Source of the DNA: Cymbidium sinense
Taxonomy: Eukaryota > Streptophyta > Magnoliopsida > Asparagales > Orchidaceae
NCBI GenBank assembly: GCA_021442155.1
Contig: CM038221.1
Span: 147,179,601 to 147,243,600 of the forward strand
Length of the DNA stretch: 64,000 nucleotides
Direction of reading: 5' to 3'
Part shown: positions 26,301-39,799 of the stretch, piece after piece
How the letters are laid out: each line of letters starts with the position of its first letter
How positions within the stretch are numbered: the first letter of the stretch is position 1
Notes under the pieces: model-generated
The model's database searches: none
What the model was told of the DNA's origin: nothing
Seen by the model: the letters and a program-made list of their open reading frames with translations, nothing else
Position numbers and translations under genes: made by a program

Positions 26301-27373
26301 ATTAAGGTGTGCTAATACTTCCATTTGCATGTATAAATATGCTTAGGATTAATCCATATGCATGCTACACATGTTGGGAAAGAAATAAAGTATTGTGTGT
26401 TTTGTGATAGTAATTCACTTAGTTTAATTTTAAAATGCCTTTCTTTTTGGATAGGTCTGTTTAGGGAAAATATAAACTTAGATTAAATAAAATACATAAT
26501 AAAATATTCATTAAAAAAATCAAATATGAATCTACCTTAGAAATTACTTTAGGTAGGGAGGAAAGGGAAGTTCTCTTCTCTTTTTCTCTCTTTACAACAC
26601 TTAGTAATTAATTATACGTTCATTCAAACCTAAATAAATCATCAAATAAAAATCAATTAAATCAACTAAAACACTTAAATGAAACCACCCTTTAAGTTGA
26701 ACTCTTTCACACTTAGAAAATTTCAACCTTAAAGCTTAGCTAAACTGACCACACAAATCTTAAACGACACATACATTAGGCTAAGTCACCACTTCTAGTC
26801 CTATGTTAGGACGGTGAATTGTTTGATGTTTGCTTTTATTTTGTGATGTATTATTTTAGTCTGAATGTTAGGGTGTATGTGCATAAATTGAATGGTAGGG
26901 CGATCTTAGTCTAACCATTATCTTCTGCAGAGGATTATGCTTAAGGGATACTGTAATAAAAATATAAAAAAAATACTTTTACTATACAGGTTGCTTATAC
27001 CCTTAAGCATAATCCAAAATAGATGGTGAACTTGGTTACCCATGTGTGGGGTGCTAAGTCTAATTTATTCATATACATGTTTGAGATTGTGTGGTTTGTT
27101 TAGCTAATATATATTTTGCAGGTTTTAGTTAGATTTCATTTTTCGCATTTTCATGTAATTTTGTAATTAGGATTTTAGAATGATTGTCATGGGGGATTAG
27201 GATGAACATTGGTTATAAGACTATGTCTTATGTACCAAGTGAAGCCTTTGGAGTAACCACATTCCAACCAACTAAAAGAAGAAAGAAGAAAGAAGAAAGA
27301 AGCAATGAAGAATGAAGACCCCCATAACAATGAATTCCTTCTTGATTGTAATTTATTCATTTATAATCTGGAT

Positions 27374-27399
27374 TATATAAGGGTAGAGCTCGGCTACCC
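27374..27399 (+). promoter_or_regulatory. LTR promoter candidate: TATA box plus hairpin
   Basis: tatataa is followed immediately by gggtagagctcggctaccc, an inverted repeat with a GGGTAG/CTACCC stem. A GAA-rich purine tract (27279-27310) lies about 70 bases upstream. The same arrangement recurs in each LTR copy. I infer that this is the core promoter; no transcript evidence is available. Confidence 0.5.
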
Positions 27400-30300
27400 A
27401 ATTTATTTTTGGATTTGTACGGTGGAGCTCGACCACAAATGACCTTTTATTCTTTTTACGCTATCTTTATAAATTATTTGATGTTTATTTAACTTGCGTA
27501 TTAGGATGACATATTTTTCCTAGTTTCTTCCTTGCTTTGATGTATGGCCTAGATGATGATTAGGCTCTTAGAAAATAAATTTTCTATCCAACTAATCAAT
27601 TCAAACTAAAAATAAACAATTCATAACTTCACCTAAAGCCTAAGTTATAATCAAGATAAAAGAATTTACAACCCCTTAGCTAGATGTTGTATTTTATTTC
27701 TCACATCATGCATAAAAAGTATCTTATTTCACTCTTGATTTGAAGGGCTTCCACCTTTGCCAGAGAACTTGGCTTGACCTTTGAGAGCTATGGTGAAAAC
27801 ACACCTCTTATCTTGTTGATTTTGTCCCATAATCTAATTTCTCATGCATTAGCATATGAATCCTAAAACTTATGTCAAATTGATTGTCCAAAATGGAAAT
27901 AAAAAATAATAAAAATTTGCATTAGATTTAAGCCATTAATCATACCATACATGATTTTGTCTCTTATTGAGTATGTTTAAGAACTTAGTCTCTTTTTGAA
28001 TAAACAACATCTTAGCTATCTTGCAAAAGCATATGACTTGCCTATATGTATTTAAAATCATAGGAGGAGTTAGCTGATATCCACCCTTAGGCGGTTGTAA
28101 GTCCAACAATCGGGTGGTTTATCCTCTCTTGTAGAGGTAAACCAAATACCCACTTTCACCTTAGATTTAGGTCATGCTTTTGGCCTTTGCCAAAGCTCCC
28201 CAGATTCAGGTTCAGAGGTTGCAACTTCCCTTTGCGGGCCACGAGCATAAATTCTCACCTCTTAGGCATTTCCATGGTCTTGTACCATGGAATTGTAAGT
28301 CCTAGATTTCTAATAAAATTCAACTCAAACAATTAAATCACTTTAATTTCAAAAATATAAAGCCCAATCATAGGATAGTTTGGGATACTTACTAGGCTTC
28401 TTAGTATCCTAAGCATCCTCTACTTATCTTCATTTGGCTCTGATAAGAACTCCCTCCTTGATTGATCCCACTTGATCTTCCAAAATAAACCAATTGATTA
28501 ATAATGTTATCTTTGAAATCTTTGGAGACAACGATCATTTAGCTTAATTGAGAGTATTCTTAAGAAATCTCATTTATTAAGATGTAATTAACTATGGGGG
28601 CTTGCTTCTACAGGGAACTTAATGAACCCGATTTAAAATAAACTTTGCTTCACTTTTCCATGTAAAGTAGGGGAAGAATCTCTGATACATTCTGAAGACC
28701 CATAGTCCTTAGGAGTCCTTATTAAGGTGATTAGGTCCATTTGTAGGATGGTGACTTCTGTCTCTCGAGATAGTGCGTCATTCCTCAATGCCATACCCGA
28801 TCACCCTAATAAGAACATCTATGAATCTGTGTGGTATCCAACATAAGAAGTGTTGTTAGAAGAATCCGAAGATAATTTTTCACCATAATATGTTGGTTCA
28901 TAATTGTTAGGTTAATTATGTTAAAGTGGTGTAAGTAAGGGTTAATCAATGGATTTAATTCATGCCTTAACCTAAATAAAACATAAAATCAATCTGATTG
29001 TTCTAAAATTAAACTAAATCAATTCACACATGGGGGAAATGGGTTAGACCAGCAAACTCTTTCTCACAAATCATTTTCAAATCCAATACAAAACTAAAAA
29101 AATCTCTTCAAAGAATTTTGATTCACTTTGAATAATCTTATCTTATAGGATTGTCCTTAGAATTAATTAGGGTGAATGAAGTTACATGCTTACATCACTT
29201 TATTTCTTTCCAAGCATGCTAAATGCTGTATGCCATATGAAATCATGCATTCATGTCTTTTAAAAAATTAATTAAATAAAAAATATTTTCTTTATGTCAA
29301 ATGCATATTTTGGCTAAAGTTAAGAATATGAATGACTATTATCACTACTAAATCAATTATTTTCAAAATCTATAAATCAAAGATCATAAATGAAAGTATG
29401 CTACTTATAGGTACTTATAACATTGCATGTGAATATAACATATAAGATGTGCTTTATGTGAATTCCTTCTCTTCTCTTAACATGAATTTGGATAGGATTT
29501 GTAAAGTGTATAGTTCATTTGGAAAGAACATATCACTTGCTTAAATCCATTCTATCCACTTCTATGTTATGACTTAAGAAGGATCTTCACATTTACACAT
29601 GAAAATTGCATAACCAAATCAAACACAAAAATCTTTTGCATGACTCTTCTTCTATTTATTTGATTTTGTACATGCACATGTATTTAAGAAAAGTGGTATA
29701 TTAGTCTGGACATCAAGGGGTTGCGAGATTTTAAGTATCACCAAGTAGGCCTTGTACCTTACACCCTTAGTGTAGAAAATAATGGCGCCATACTCACTTA
29801 TGTCTTTTACACATGTAAATATGCATTTGAATAATGGATAAAAGAGTCCCCCTTTTCTACTTAATAAAACATGCATTCATGGAATATCTAAATTTTCTTA
29901 AATAACATCTCTTAGCATTCATCATCAAAGTATGCTAAGGTTTGCATTTGCATGTATAGATATGCTTAGGATTATTCATATGCATGGTATACATATTGGA
30001 AAGAAATAAATGGTTGTGTGTTATGTGATAGTAATTCACTTTAACTAATCCAAAAATGCCTTTCTTATTGAATATGTTTGTTTAGAGCAAATCTAAACTT
30101 AGAGTTAATTAAAACACATAATAAAATATTCACTAAAGAAAAATCATTAATGAATCTATCTTAGGAAATTACTTAAGGTAGGGATGAAAGAGAAGGACTC
30201 TTCTCTTTTCTTTTCTTTGCAACTTTTAGTAATTAAGTGTAGGTTCATTCAAACTAAATCAAATCATTAAATAAAATTAACAAATCAACTAAATCACTTA

Positions 30301-31011
30301 AATGAAATTACCCTCTAAGTTGAATCCTTCACACTTAGAAAATTCTAATCTTAAAGCCTAGCTAAGGCATGCCACACAAGCCTTAAATGACACACACATT
30401 AGGCTAAGTCACCATTTCTAGCTCTATGTTTGGGCGACGGATGGTTTGATGCCTGATTTTGTTTAGTGATGTAATATTTTTAGACTAGATGTTAGGGTGC
30501 ATGTGTGTATACTGGAAGATAGGATGATCTTAGTCTAATCATATCTTCTGCAGGAGATTGTGCTTAAGGGGTGCTATAATAAAAATATTAATACTTTTGC
30601 TTTGCATGTTGCTTATACCCCTAAGCATGATCCAAATTAGGAGAGGTGAACTTGGTTATCCATGTGTGGGGTGCTAAGTCCAAATTATTCCTATAATTGC
30701 TTGGGTTGTGTGGTATGTTTAGCTAATTTTTATTTTGCAAGTTTAGTTAGATTTAATTTTTTATTTTAATATAATTTTATAATTAAGATTTGGAATGAAT
30801 GTTATGGGGGTTAAGGTGAACATTGGTCATAAGACCATGTCTTATGTACCATGTGAAACTTTGGAGAAAATCACACCTCATGCTAAATCAAAATGAAGAA
30901 AGAAGCCAAAAGAAGGAAAGAAATGAAGAAAAGAAGAAAAGAAGAATGAAGAATGAAGACCCTAAAACATGAATTCATTTTAATTGTAATTATTCATTTG
31001 TAATCTAGGTT

Positions 31012-31030
31012 GTATAAGGGTAGAGCTCTT
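31012..31030 (+). promoter_or_regulatory. LTR promoter candidate, second copy
   Basis: gtataagggtagagctctt is the same site in the second half of the tandem duplication. The downstream hairpin arm is lost here. A GAA-rich tract precedes it at about 30892-30950. Confidence 0.4.
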
Positions 31031-32512
31031 CATTTCTTCGGGTTGTCTGTGGTACCGACCACATCAATCTCTTATTCTTTTGCACTAGCTTTATAAAATT
31101 ATTTGATATTTGTTTAGATTGTGCATTACGATGACATGTTTTTCCTAGTTTCTTCATTGCTTTGATGAATGACATGGATGTGATTAGGTTCTTAGGGATG
31201 AATAAATTTTCTATCCAACTAATCAACTCAAAATTAAAATTAAACAGCTCATAACCTCACCTAAAGCCCAAAACATAAATTAAGGCAATAAAAGATTTTA
31301 GAAACCCCTTAGATGGATGTTGTATGTCTCAAATCATGCATAAAAGCATCTTGCTTCACTCTTGCTTATGGAGGGCTTCCACCTTTGTCAGAGAAAATGG
31401 CTTGACCTTTAAGAGCCATGGTGGAAACACACCTCCTTTTTCCTGATTTTGGCTCATAACGAATTTCTCATGCATTAGGCATATGAATCATAGCCCGTGT
31501 CAAATGAATTGTCCAAAAATTAAAATAAAACTTAACAAAATTTGCATTAGATTTATGTCATTATTCATGCCCTTCATTATCTAGTCTCTTAGGGAGTGTG
31601 TTTAAGGACTTAGTCTTCTTTCTAAATAAACAACAACCTAGCTATCTTGCAAAGCATATGACTTACCTACATGTATTTAAAATTATAGGAGGAGTTAGTT
31701 GACAGCCACCTCGACAGTTGTAAGTCAATAGTCAGATGGTTTATCCTCTCTTATGGAGGTAAACCATATACCCAATTTTGCCTTAGATTTAGGTCATGCT
31801 TTGGCCCTCGCCAAAGCTCCCTAGATTCAGGTTATGAGATGGCTGTTTCCCTTTACGAGCTACAAGCATAAATCCTCACCTCTTAGGCATTTTCACGATC
31901 TTATGTTGTGGAATTGTAAGCTTTAGATTTTTAATTAAAATTCAACTCAAACAATTAACTTTCTTCAAATTTCAAAAATATAAAGCCTAACCATATGATA
32001 GTTTGGAATGCTTGCTAGGTTTCCTAGCATCGTGAGCATCCCCTACTTATCTCCCTTTTATTTCAATAATAACTCTCTCCTCTTGATCAATCCCATTTGA
32101 TCTTCTAAAATAACTAATGTTTTGATAGTCCTATCTTTGAAATCTTTGGAGGCAATGATCATTTACCTTTAATCGAGAGTATTCTTAAGAAATCTCATTC
32201 CTTAAGATGTAATTCACTATGGGGGCTTACCTCCATAGGAACTTAATGAACTCGATTTAAATAAACCCTTCTTTACTTTTCCATGTAAAGTAGGGGAAGA
32301 ATCTCTGGTACATTCGAAGACCCATTGTCCTTAGGAGTCTCATTAGGTGATTAGGTCCATTATAGAATGGTGACTTCTGTCTCTCGAGATAATACATCAT
32401 TCCTCAATGTCGTACTCAATCACCCTAATGAGAATATCTGTGGATCTACGTGGTGTCCAACTAGCGTATTTTGTTTTCATTACTCAAGATGAAGATAAAA
32501 ATTTTCACTACA

Positions 32513-35462
32513 AAGTCATAAAAAAATTGAGTTTATAAAATTAAAATTAAATAGGCACAATAAGTATTATTATGATATGAGAATATACTAAGTAAAAATA
32601 AAGTCATTCACTTAGTTCATCATTAAATGAATACTTAAGCCTATTATTTCATATGTTGAAACAAATGAGAAACTCAAGTCAAATGCAAGTGAAACTTGAG
32701 GAGGTTATTACCAAACTCATAAGAGACTTACAATAAATTTGAAGTTTAATTTTAAAATAAATATGGAACTTGATGTGGAGTTAAGAATGAATCCAAATTG
32801 GGTTTAATAGCTCTTATATGAATATGAATTTGATTATGATGCTAACCAATAAGCATGAATATGGCTAAAGCAATAAACACTGAGATTATTATGGCTTATT
32901 CCAAGTGAATTAAAAATGACTTGAATTGAACACTTGAATAACCATACTTGATGTCAAATGAAATAAAGACCTCAATTGAATATAAAATAACAAATGATTG
33001 GCATCAAATTTAAAAATTCATTTCTAAATTAAGGATAAGATTTTGCAAGAAATTTCATAGCTTGCTTGCAAGCACCAATTCAATTAAACAGCTCACCAAT
33101 GATTATGAATGATACATCTTCAAAGAATACAATTATTTATATTTGAATATAAAATTAAAGCACATAGAACTTGTTGAGTGCCAAAGTTAAATTTTTGTAT
33201 CAAAAGAATAAAAAAAAAACTTTGAATTTGCATAAGCTCGCTTGAAAGAGACATAGAAACTCATCTAGGCGAGAGAAAAAGTTGAATATGATGAGTTGAT
33301 AAAAATTCAAAGGGTCGTTAATAATTACAAGCCAAATGATATTTGAGAATTGAAAAATTCAATAAGCAAGCTAAGTATGAGCAAAACTACAATGTTTTGA
33401 ATTGCAACCTAAATCATTTGTCACCGAACCAGCAATACTCAAGTGCAAGCAGGCAGAATGAACCATTTGAAAATTTAAAGTAACTTGCCACCAAACCCGC
33501 AATACTCAAGTGCAAGCGGGCAGAAGGCACCATTTGAAAATTTAAAGTAACTTGCCACCGAACCCGCAATACTCAAGTGCAAGTGAGTAGAAGGCACCAT
33601 TTGAAAATTTAAAGTAACTCGCCACCGAACCCGCAATACTCAAGTTCAAGCGGGCAAGAGGCACCATTTAAAAATTTAAAGTAATTCTCCATCAAATATG
33701 TAATTCTTCGTACAAACAGACATAAGACGATACAAAATTAAATTCTACACAAGTTGAGGAGCTTCCTTCAATCCAAAAATTAAAAAATTTTTATTCTAAT
33801 TATGATTTTTTTTAAATCAATAATTTCATTAATTAGATTAAATTATTTAAGTAAAAATACATGCATGTGCTCAGACATAAGGATTTAGAGTGCAAATTTC
33901 AATGTCTGAAAAGGCTGCACACACTAAGTTGGAATTAAATAAAAATATAAAATTAATATCATAATTCAGAAATAAAAATATATCAATTTTCAAATACCCA
34001 CATGAGCCCCGACACAATGTTGAATATTTAGATTCAAGTGTCTAAGAATGCTGCGCGGGTTAAAAATAAATAAACATGTCAAAATTTATTGCAAATTCAT
34101 AATTACATTTAAAAATACAAATATTTAAAAGAATTAATCATTAAATTTTAAAATATAAATACATTTTTTGAAACACAAAAGATATTCAATTACAAAGTCA
34201 TGAAATACTACAAGCTTTAACCTACAGATCTGATCCTCTATTAGGAACTAAACAAAGTTGATAGATTTAAAGTTGTCAAATATATTCAATTTAATCAATT
34301 AACTTCCCTGGTGATGGCTGTGGTAGATTTTAACTGAAGGGGATTACTATTGTTCAGATTTTTAAATCATAATCATTATATCTCAAATTCAAATTTCTAA
34401 ATGCAAGTAGTAGACCCGATCCTCTGCTAACAAAAGAGTAGAGTTGAGAAGGTCTACCCCGATGATGGTTGTGTTGATTGAGAATATCAATTGGATGGGT
34501 TTACTATTATCAAGATTTCCTAAAATCTTCAATGTTAGGTGAAATTCCTATCAACTATCAAAATTTTCAAGAAAATTCAAAATAAGAGAATTAATTAAAT
34601 AAAAATTCATCATAAAAAAATAATAATAAATTCATCCATCCGTCTTCCATAATTATTTATTGGGGTGACAATTTAATGTTAACCTAAGCTCACAAAGAGT
34701 CAATGTTATTTTATGCATACTACTATATTCACACTCAAATATTCTACACCAGTAAGGACGTGGCCCGTGTCCTTTGCCCACATGATTTGGCTAGTAGGTT
34801 CTACATATGAAGTGGTTACGACCAGAGCCCTCTGACTGGGTGGTTTGGCCAATAGGTTCCACTAAATTATGGTCACGACTGTAGCCCGTATGTTCCCTAA
34901 TTGTTTTCTATCTCTTTGTGTTGTGGATCATAAGGTATACCTAATAGGGCATAAAGCCCATTGTTAGCTAGAGTGGACTTAAGATTATCCCCTTTGATAA
35001 ATATCAACCTTAGTCTACAAAGGCTCTTTGAATGACATAACCCATGACTACTGACAATGATCTTTTAGTCAGGTTTGATTGACCACTTTCTATGACTAAG
35101 TGGACTAGAGATCATGATAGCCGAGATGACGGAACCATGAGATCTTGATCGAGCATGTCATCATTCCCCCAACCATATGCTTTAAGCATAAAAAAATAAA
35201 AATGATGAATTTTATTAAATTTAGACTCTAAATTGTTGCTACTATATGCTAAGCAATTAGCGACCTATGACTAGCCTTAATCGAAAGTACCCTCTCACTG
35301 ATTGAAATTAGATCTAAAGTCCTCACCAAATGAGAGTGAAATCTCTGGGTAGGGTCTTATTTATCCACTACAATAATCATATGCCTTCTAAAAATTTTGT
35401 TAGGCACAAAATTTATACTCTCATTTTATTGAGAGACTAGGCACAAATTTTTGGAGCCGACA
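32513..35462. other. Unassigned region, possibly the 3' part of element 1's 5' LTR
   Basis: This has no gene and no match to the family-2 LTR. It holds a 67-bp tandem array (33422-33720), then AT-rich sequence. Finally there is a segment (34680-35462) that ends gagccgaca just before a primer binding site, so its right end behaves like an LTR end. I cannot find a second copy in the window, which would be needed to prove an LTR; element 1's 3' LTR would lie to the right of the window. Confidence 0.45.
33422..33720. repeat. 67-bp tandem repeat array
   Basis: Four units start at 33422, 33489, 33556 and 33623 with 'caccgaacccgcaatactca', and there is a degenerate fifth near 33690. The spacing is exactly 67 bp and unit identity is high. 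Confidence 0.92.
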
Positions 35463-35468
35463 GATTTT

Positions 35469-35487
35469 TGGTGACTCCGTTGGGGAC
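35469..35487 (+). other. Primer binding site of element 1
   Basis: tggtgactccgttggggac lies six bases after the putative LTR end. It is the TGGCGACTCCGCTGGGGAC-type site of Ogre/Tat elements (described as complementary to tRNA-Arg) with a few transitions. Confidence 0.7.
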
Positions 35488-35721
35488 ATGATTCTCTTTC
35501 CATCTTTGGAGTAACAAAATTTTTAAAAATTCAAAATAAAAAATGGTGATTTAAATGAGTAATAAAGTAATATTATTAATGGATAAGGCTCTATATTGAA
35601 TGAATAATTATATAGAGTATACTTTAATTACACTATTATCTTATTCTTTAGTACCTTGCATTTTGAAAGTATGGGATAAAATGATAATTGTTGATTACTA
35701 ATCTCCATTTTTCATTACAGA

Positions 35722-37690
35722 ATGGATCTACAAAACACTCCTTTCACTGTTTAGCTTGGGCATGGTGCAAACATCCATTTAACTAACACCATCATCAACA
35801 TAGGAGATGTTGGAGCTACCATTCAATTTGGTAGCGTGGATTTCCAACCATTGTGGCTGTAACTTCTAAAGTACCCACCCATGATGCATGTGTTTGAGGC
35901 CATGTCGGAAGGACTCAGTTTACTGAAGCTCCTATGCATCATGCTCGCCAACCCATGCAACAACCAACCTTTGCTAGGGAGGTCTCTCAAAAGAGAACTT
36001 CGATGTTTGAAAGACTAGATTAGCCTGAAGCCCCTATGATAAAGAGGACCGCCATTAGGCAAACTGTATTTTTAATGCCTTGAGGCACACCTAATTTTCC
36101 AACTGAAGCCTTTGTACTGGGAAGACATGATTGTGAAGCTTCCTCATCAGGAAGTAAATTAACTAGAAGGCAAAGAAGAAGAAGAAATGTTGAGTTGAGG
36201 GCTCATCAAATCCTACCAGAACAACCTAGGGAATAATGAATATCACCACTATAAGCGAGTATTTCTACCCATAACAACTTTGATAATATAAAATGGGTAA
36301 AAAGTAATAGCTCTATTGGTGAGGTGAAGTAATCCTTCCGGGGTCAACATCATCAAGCTCCAGCACCATAGAGGAGATAGCTTGAAACACTGTCCTCTAA
36401 AATACACAAAGTTCTTAAAGTAGCCAAAGAAAGAGGCTTAATGAAAAGAAAATTTCAAAGGCCTATAGTGATTGACAATACTGAAGCCCTACCAAGGAGG
36501 TTGCCATCTTTTTGGTGACTAGTCATCAAGCTAAGTATGCCTCGCACGGTGAGCATCAGAGCATGACACTTGGACCACATATCCAAGAATTCGCTGTTGA
36601 AAGGTCTTGATGGAAGGGTAAATAGATATGGAGGCCAAAGCCTCACGATGAAATTACTTTGAAGAAAGGAAGGGGTGTGACATCTGATGTACATATTTAG
36701 AAATCCACCTCAGAAATAACTCATCAGAAGTGGATACCTAAAAGAAGGGAAGTTAGTGATAAAACTTATGATGATCAACACCCTAGAGAATCCTCTAAGG
36801 GATCCCATCATCAATCAGATTCACCCCCACGAGATAAAGTTGACTTTGATCACAGTCCCCCAATCAAAGAAATGTTTATTCTGCACACTAAACCAGAGAT
36901 TCAGTGGAGGTGTCGATCAAAAATTAATGTGCAAGAAGTGGAGGATGAAGAGGACATTATGGATGTAGAAGTCATATATATGGTGAGACATATAGATGAA
37001 CTTTTCGCTCAACATCATCAGTAACATGAATCCAATGAACCGGAACTGAATTCAATGTTTATGAATGAGAGTCATCATATAAGCAAGTACAAAGTAGATC
37101 TTCATTCTCTACTGAAGAGGAAGAAGAAGAAGATCAAAATGAAAAGGAGATCATAAGAGTTGAGGTTATTTATATGGTTGAACCCAGAACTGATCGGCCT
37201 GGTACACACTTTTATAATCAGTATCGTCACTTTGCTTCAGCAATAATTGTCCCTACAAACACACAAAGAGAAGGACAATCAAGTTCTTCCTTCGAAGATG
37301 AGCAAGGAGGAGAGCAACAAAAAGAAATAGAGAAGAAGAAGAGCCTATATTTGTTAACGCTGCGGCACTAGCTAGAGAGCAAAGACAAATGCAACGTCAA
37401 ATAGAAGCTAAGGACAAAGAAATGTTACAGCTTGGTGCCAAGATGAATGAGATGATGGTATAAATGAATATTATGATAGATATTTTGCAGAAGAACATCA
37501 CATCACATGTAGCACCTATTTTTCCTACCAATCAACATGTAGTTAATGATACAACTTCTATACCACCAGTCACATTGATACCTCAAGCTCCTACATCACA
37601 TGCTATACCCGAAGGGAAGAGTGAAGTTAACCAACTACCTCTTCAACTGATAATTCAAAATGTGGCTAGTATATCTAGAATAGTAGCAGC
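35722..37690 (+). pseudogene. Element 1 gag N-terminal region (decayed)
   Basis: The likely start is ATG at 35722 (MDLQNTPFTV), but the frame meets TAG after ten codons, where CAG would continue a sensible reading. Further coding-like stretches lie at 36755-36970, 37174-37371 (glutamine/glutamate-rich) and 37464-37697. The region near 37370-37450 (REQRQMQRQIEAKDKEM) would form a coiled coil, as is common before the capsid-like domain. I do not recognise a separate catalytic domain. Confidence 0.55.
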
Positions 37691-37739
37691 TACTTAATTG
37701 GAAATGATAATCAATGAAAAGATTAAGGAAGTTATAACT

Positions 37740-38330
37740 TCAGAGTAAACTGAAAAGCTAGTGAGTAAGGGTCGCCCTTACCCAACTGAATATGATCAAG
37801 TGACATACCCAAAAGGATACTCAATACCAAAATTTAATACTTTCAGTGGGTATGATAATCTAAAACAACATCTGGCCCAAGTCAAGGATACTTGTGGTAA
37901 CACTGGAGGGAATGATGCATTGCTTTTCTGCCAGTTTGTCAGTAGCGTGATCTTAACTGCTTTTGAGTGGTACACAAATTGCCGAATGATTCTGTTAAAA
38001 CTTTTGCTGAGTTGGAGATAATATTCATAAAAAGGTTCGCTAGTGCAACCAAAAAAATAATGATTGCAGACCTGGCCTTGCTAAAGAGGAGAAAAGATGA
38101 GTCAGTGACTAAATTCATAAGTCATTGGCATAACCTAAGCATGAAATGTTAACAATAATTGGAGGAAGAGCATGCGATCCAATTATTAATGGGCAATATG
38201 AATGATAAAATGACACCATTTTTATGTATGACATCAATCACAACATTTTGGGACTTGCTTAATAGTGTGGTCAAATTTGAAAAGTTGAATCACTCTAAGT
38301 CTAAAATTTATACCGATAAATAAAAAAAGA
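37740..38330 (+). pseudogene. Element 1 gag, Retrotrans_gag domain (frameshifted)
   Basis: This encodes the gypsy capsid-type domain in two frames. The first part (37758-37980) includes PKFNTFSGYDNLKQHLAQ and ends FEWYTN. The second (from 37967) continues LPNDSVKTFAELEIIFIKRF and HWHNLSMK. The shift falls between 'WYTN' and 'LPNDSV', which are adjacent in intact gag. A stop (taa) at 38150 and later frame breaks follow. The protein would assemble virus-like particles. Confidence 0.85.
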
Positions 38331-39799
38331 GCCTTAAGATTGAAGAAGAAATGAAACTCATGCCGCTTCCTATAGCTCAAGTGGTGAAAATGGGCGGTCT
38401 ATAATATTGATAAAGGGAAATAGCTAATGTACAATGATGATTAAGGAAAGAAGTCTGTCCATTCTAATCCATAGCAAAAATTGGTGTTAGGAGGCAATGA
38501 TAAGCTAAAGACTTTTCTAGGCAGTGGAGAGCGTCCAAAATAAGCAACACGAGATGATGAGCGAATGCAATCATCTCTTAAGAAAAAGATGATAAAGAAT
38601 ATTCCTTTAGAAGGGACAGTGTGGCCAAATTATTTCGACAAGCAAAGCTGGTCTACAATTACTAGAAAGTAAAAAGCCTGAAGAAGCAATAATCCAAATT
38701 ATTGTCTCGTATCATCGATCATTCTATTGAGGATTGTTATGTCTTCAAAGATTGGCTAGAAAAGAAGTATCAATGAGGTAAATTTACATTATCTAATAGT
38801 GTTATAGTCAACCAGAAAAAAGATTCTACAAGGATGATTACGTCCTATTTTGTATCATCCATTAAAGACAAGAAGAAAGAGAAATCAGTTCAGACTGAAG
38901 AATGGGAGACTACAATCTCTAAAAAGATAATAAAGATGTTGAAGCAACTTGAAGGAGTTTCTTGTGTTAGGTGAAAATCACATCTTGAACCAGTGACTGA
39001 TCTTAAAGTGATGTCGAGATTATATGTGTTAACCTCCATGTCATAGACTCAGAGACTCCCCAATACTACTAATTCATCCCGAAGAGAAAAGCAAATGGCA
39101 CAAATTCTACCATATTTCTCAAAGAAGCCAATCAAACAAAATAAAATGAAGAATAAAAAGAAGAAGACTACAACTCAAAATGATAATGACAGTCAAACAG
39201 ACTCGACCAACCCATTAGGATTCTTCGTAGAAAGTAAAGAAGAGCCTGAAGAGTTAACATCTAAATTTCGTCTAGTGACTTAACAAAAAGATAACAATTC
39301 TAATTAGGATTTATATTTTCCTGATGGAGAAGAGTCAAACTTATCAACAACATCACGTATGAAATGTGAAGTTGAAAAGTGACTCTAGCTCTTTCGGCAA
39401 ATCCTCTAGAATAAAAGATGAATTGGAAGAAACTACTTCTTCAGACGAATCTAAACAAAACAATGTGATTCAAGTTCATTTGATGAGTGGTAAAGTATTA
39501 CCACCACTATAAAAAAAGGAAATTTAAATAAAGATAAAGGCAAACAAATTAAAGTCAATGAAGATAGCATTCCCAAAGATCTTAAAATAAAAAAATAGAT
39601 TATAATATTCTATCATATCTAAGAAAGATTCCGCACAATTAAGTGTGTATGTGGCTCTCTTAATGTCAAAAGATCTCTGAGAAACTTTAATATAGGCTCT
39701 CAAAGATCCATAGAGATATGGAGCTTACTTTCCTTAGAAATGTATGACTAAATCACTCTAAACTCAAGATCTCCCAGCAATGACATTTTTGGAAGAAGA

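Larger units (their letters stand above)
22019..32512 (+). repeat. Long LTR-like block, element family shared with 41247-59677
   Basis: This begins tattgacctcatttt, matching the LTR starts at 41247 and 45732. It then follows the same order of landmarks: the 'aggtgaacac...cctaagcc...gacttagaag' segment, the TTGACC-rich block, 'tcatccgatcttagatc', the TATA/hairpin promoter-like site and 'taggtgattaggtccat'. It ends near 'tttcactaca'. It is longer than the 7-kb LTR because its right half is present twice. No matching 5-bp target duplication joins 22014-22018 (tcctt) to the bases after 32512. It is either a solo LTR with decayed ends or part of the 5' LTR of element 1. Confidence 0.75.
25251..32512 (+). 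repeat. 3.64-kb tandem duplication inside the LTR-like block
   Basis: Copy 1 begins gggtcataattatttgg (25251) and copy 2 begins ggttcataattgttagg (28895), a period of 3644 bp. Both run through the same order of landmarks, including the 'atattagtct' box, the TATA-like site and 'taggtgattaggtccat'. Copy 1 stops near 28890, just after a segment homologous to the end of copy 2, so the duplication spans from mid-LTR to the LTR end. Copies differ by scattered substitutions and small indels. Confidence 0.85.

Noticed and set aside
22019..32512. Clean solo LTR with target duplication
   Set aside because: The five bases before the start (tcctt) do not recur after 28885, 32512 or 35462, so I could not prove an insertion unit.
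33422..33720. CRISPR-like regular repeat
   Set aside because: The 67-bp units are contiguous tandem repeats without distinct spacers, and the genome is a plant's.
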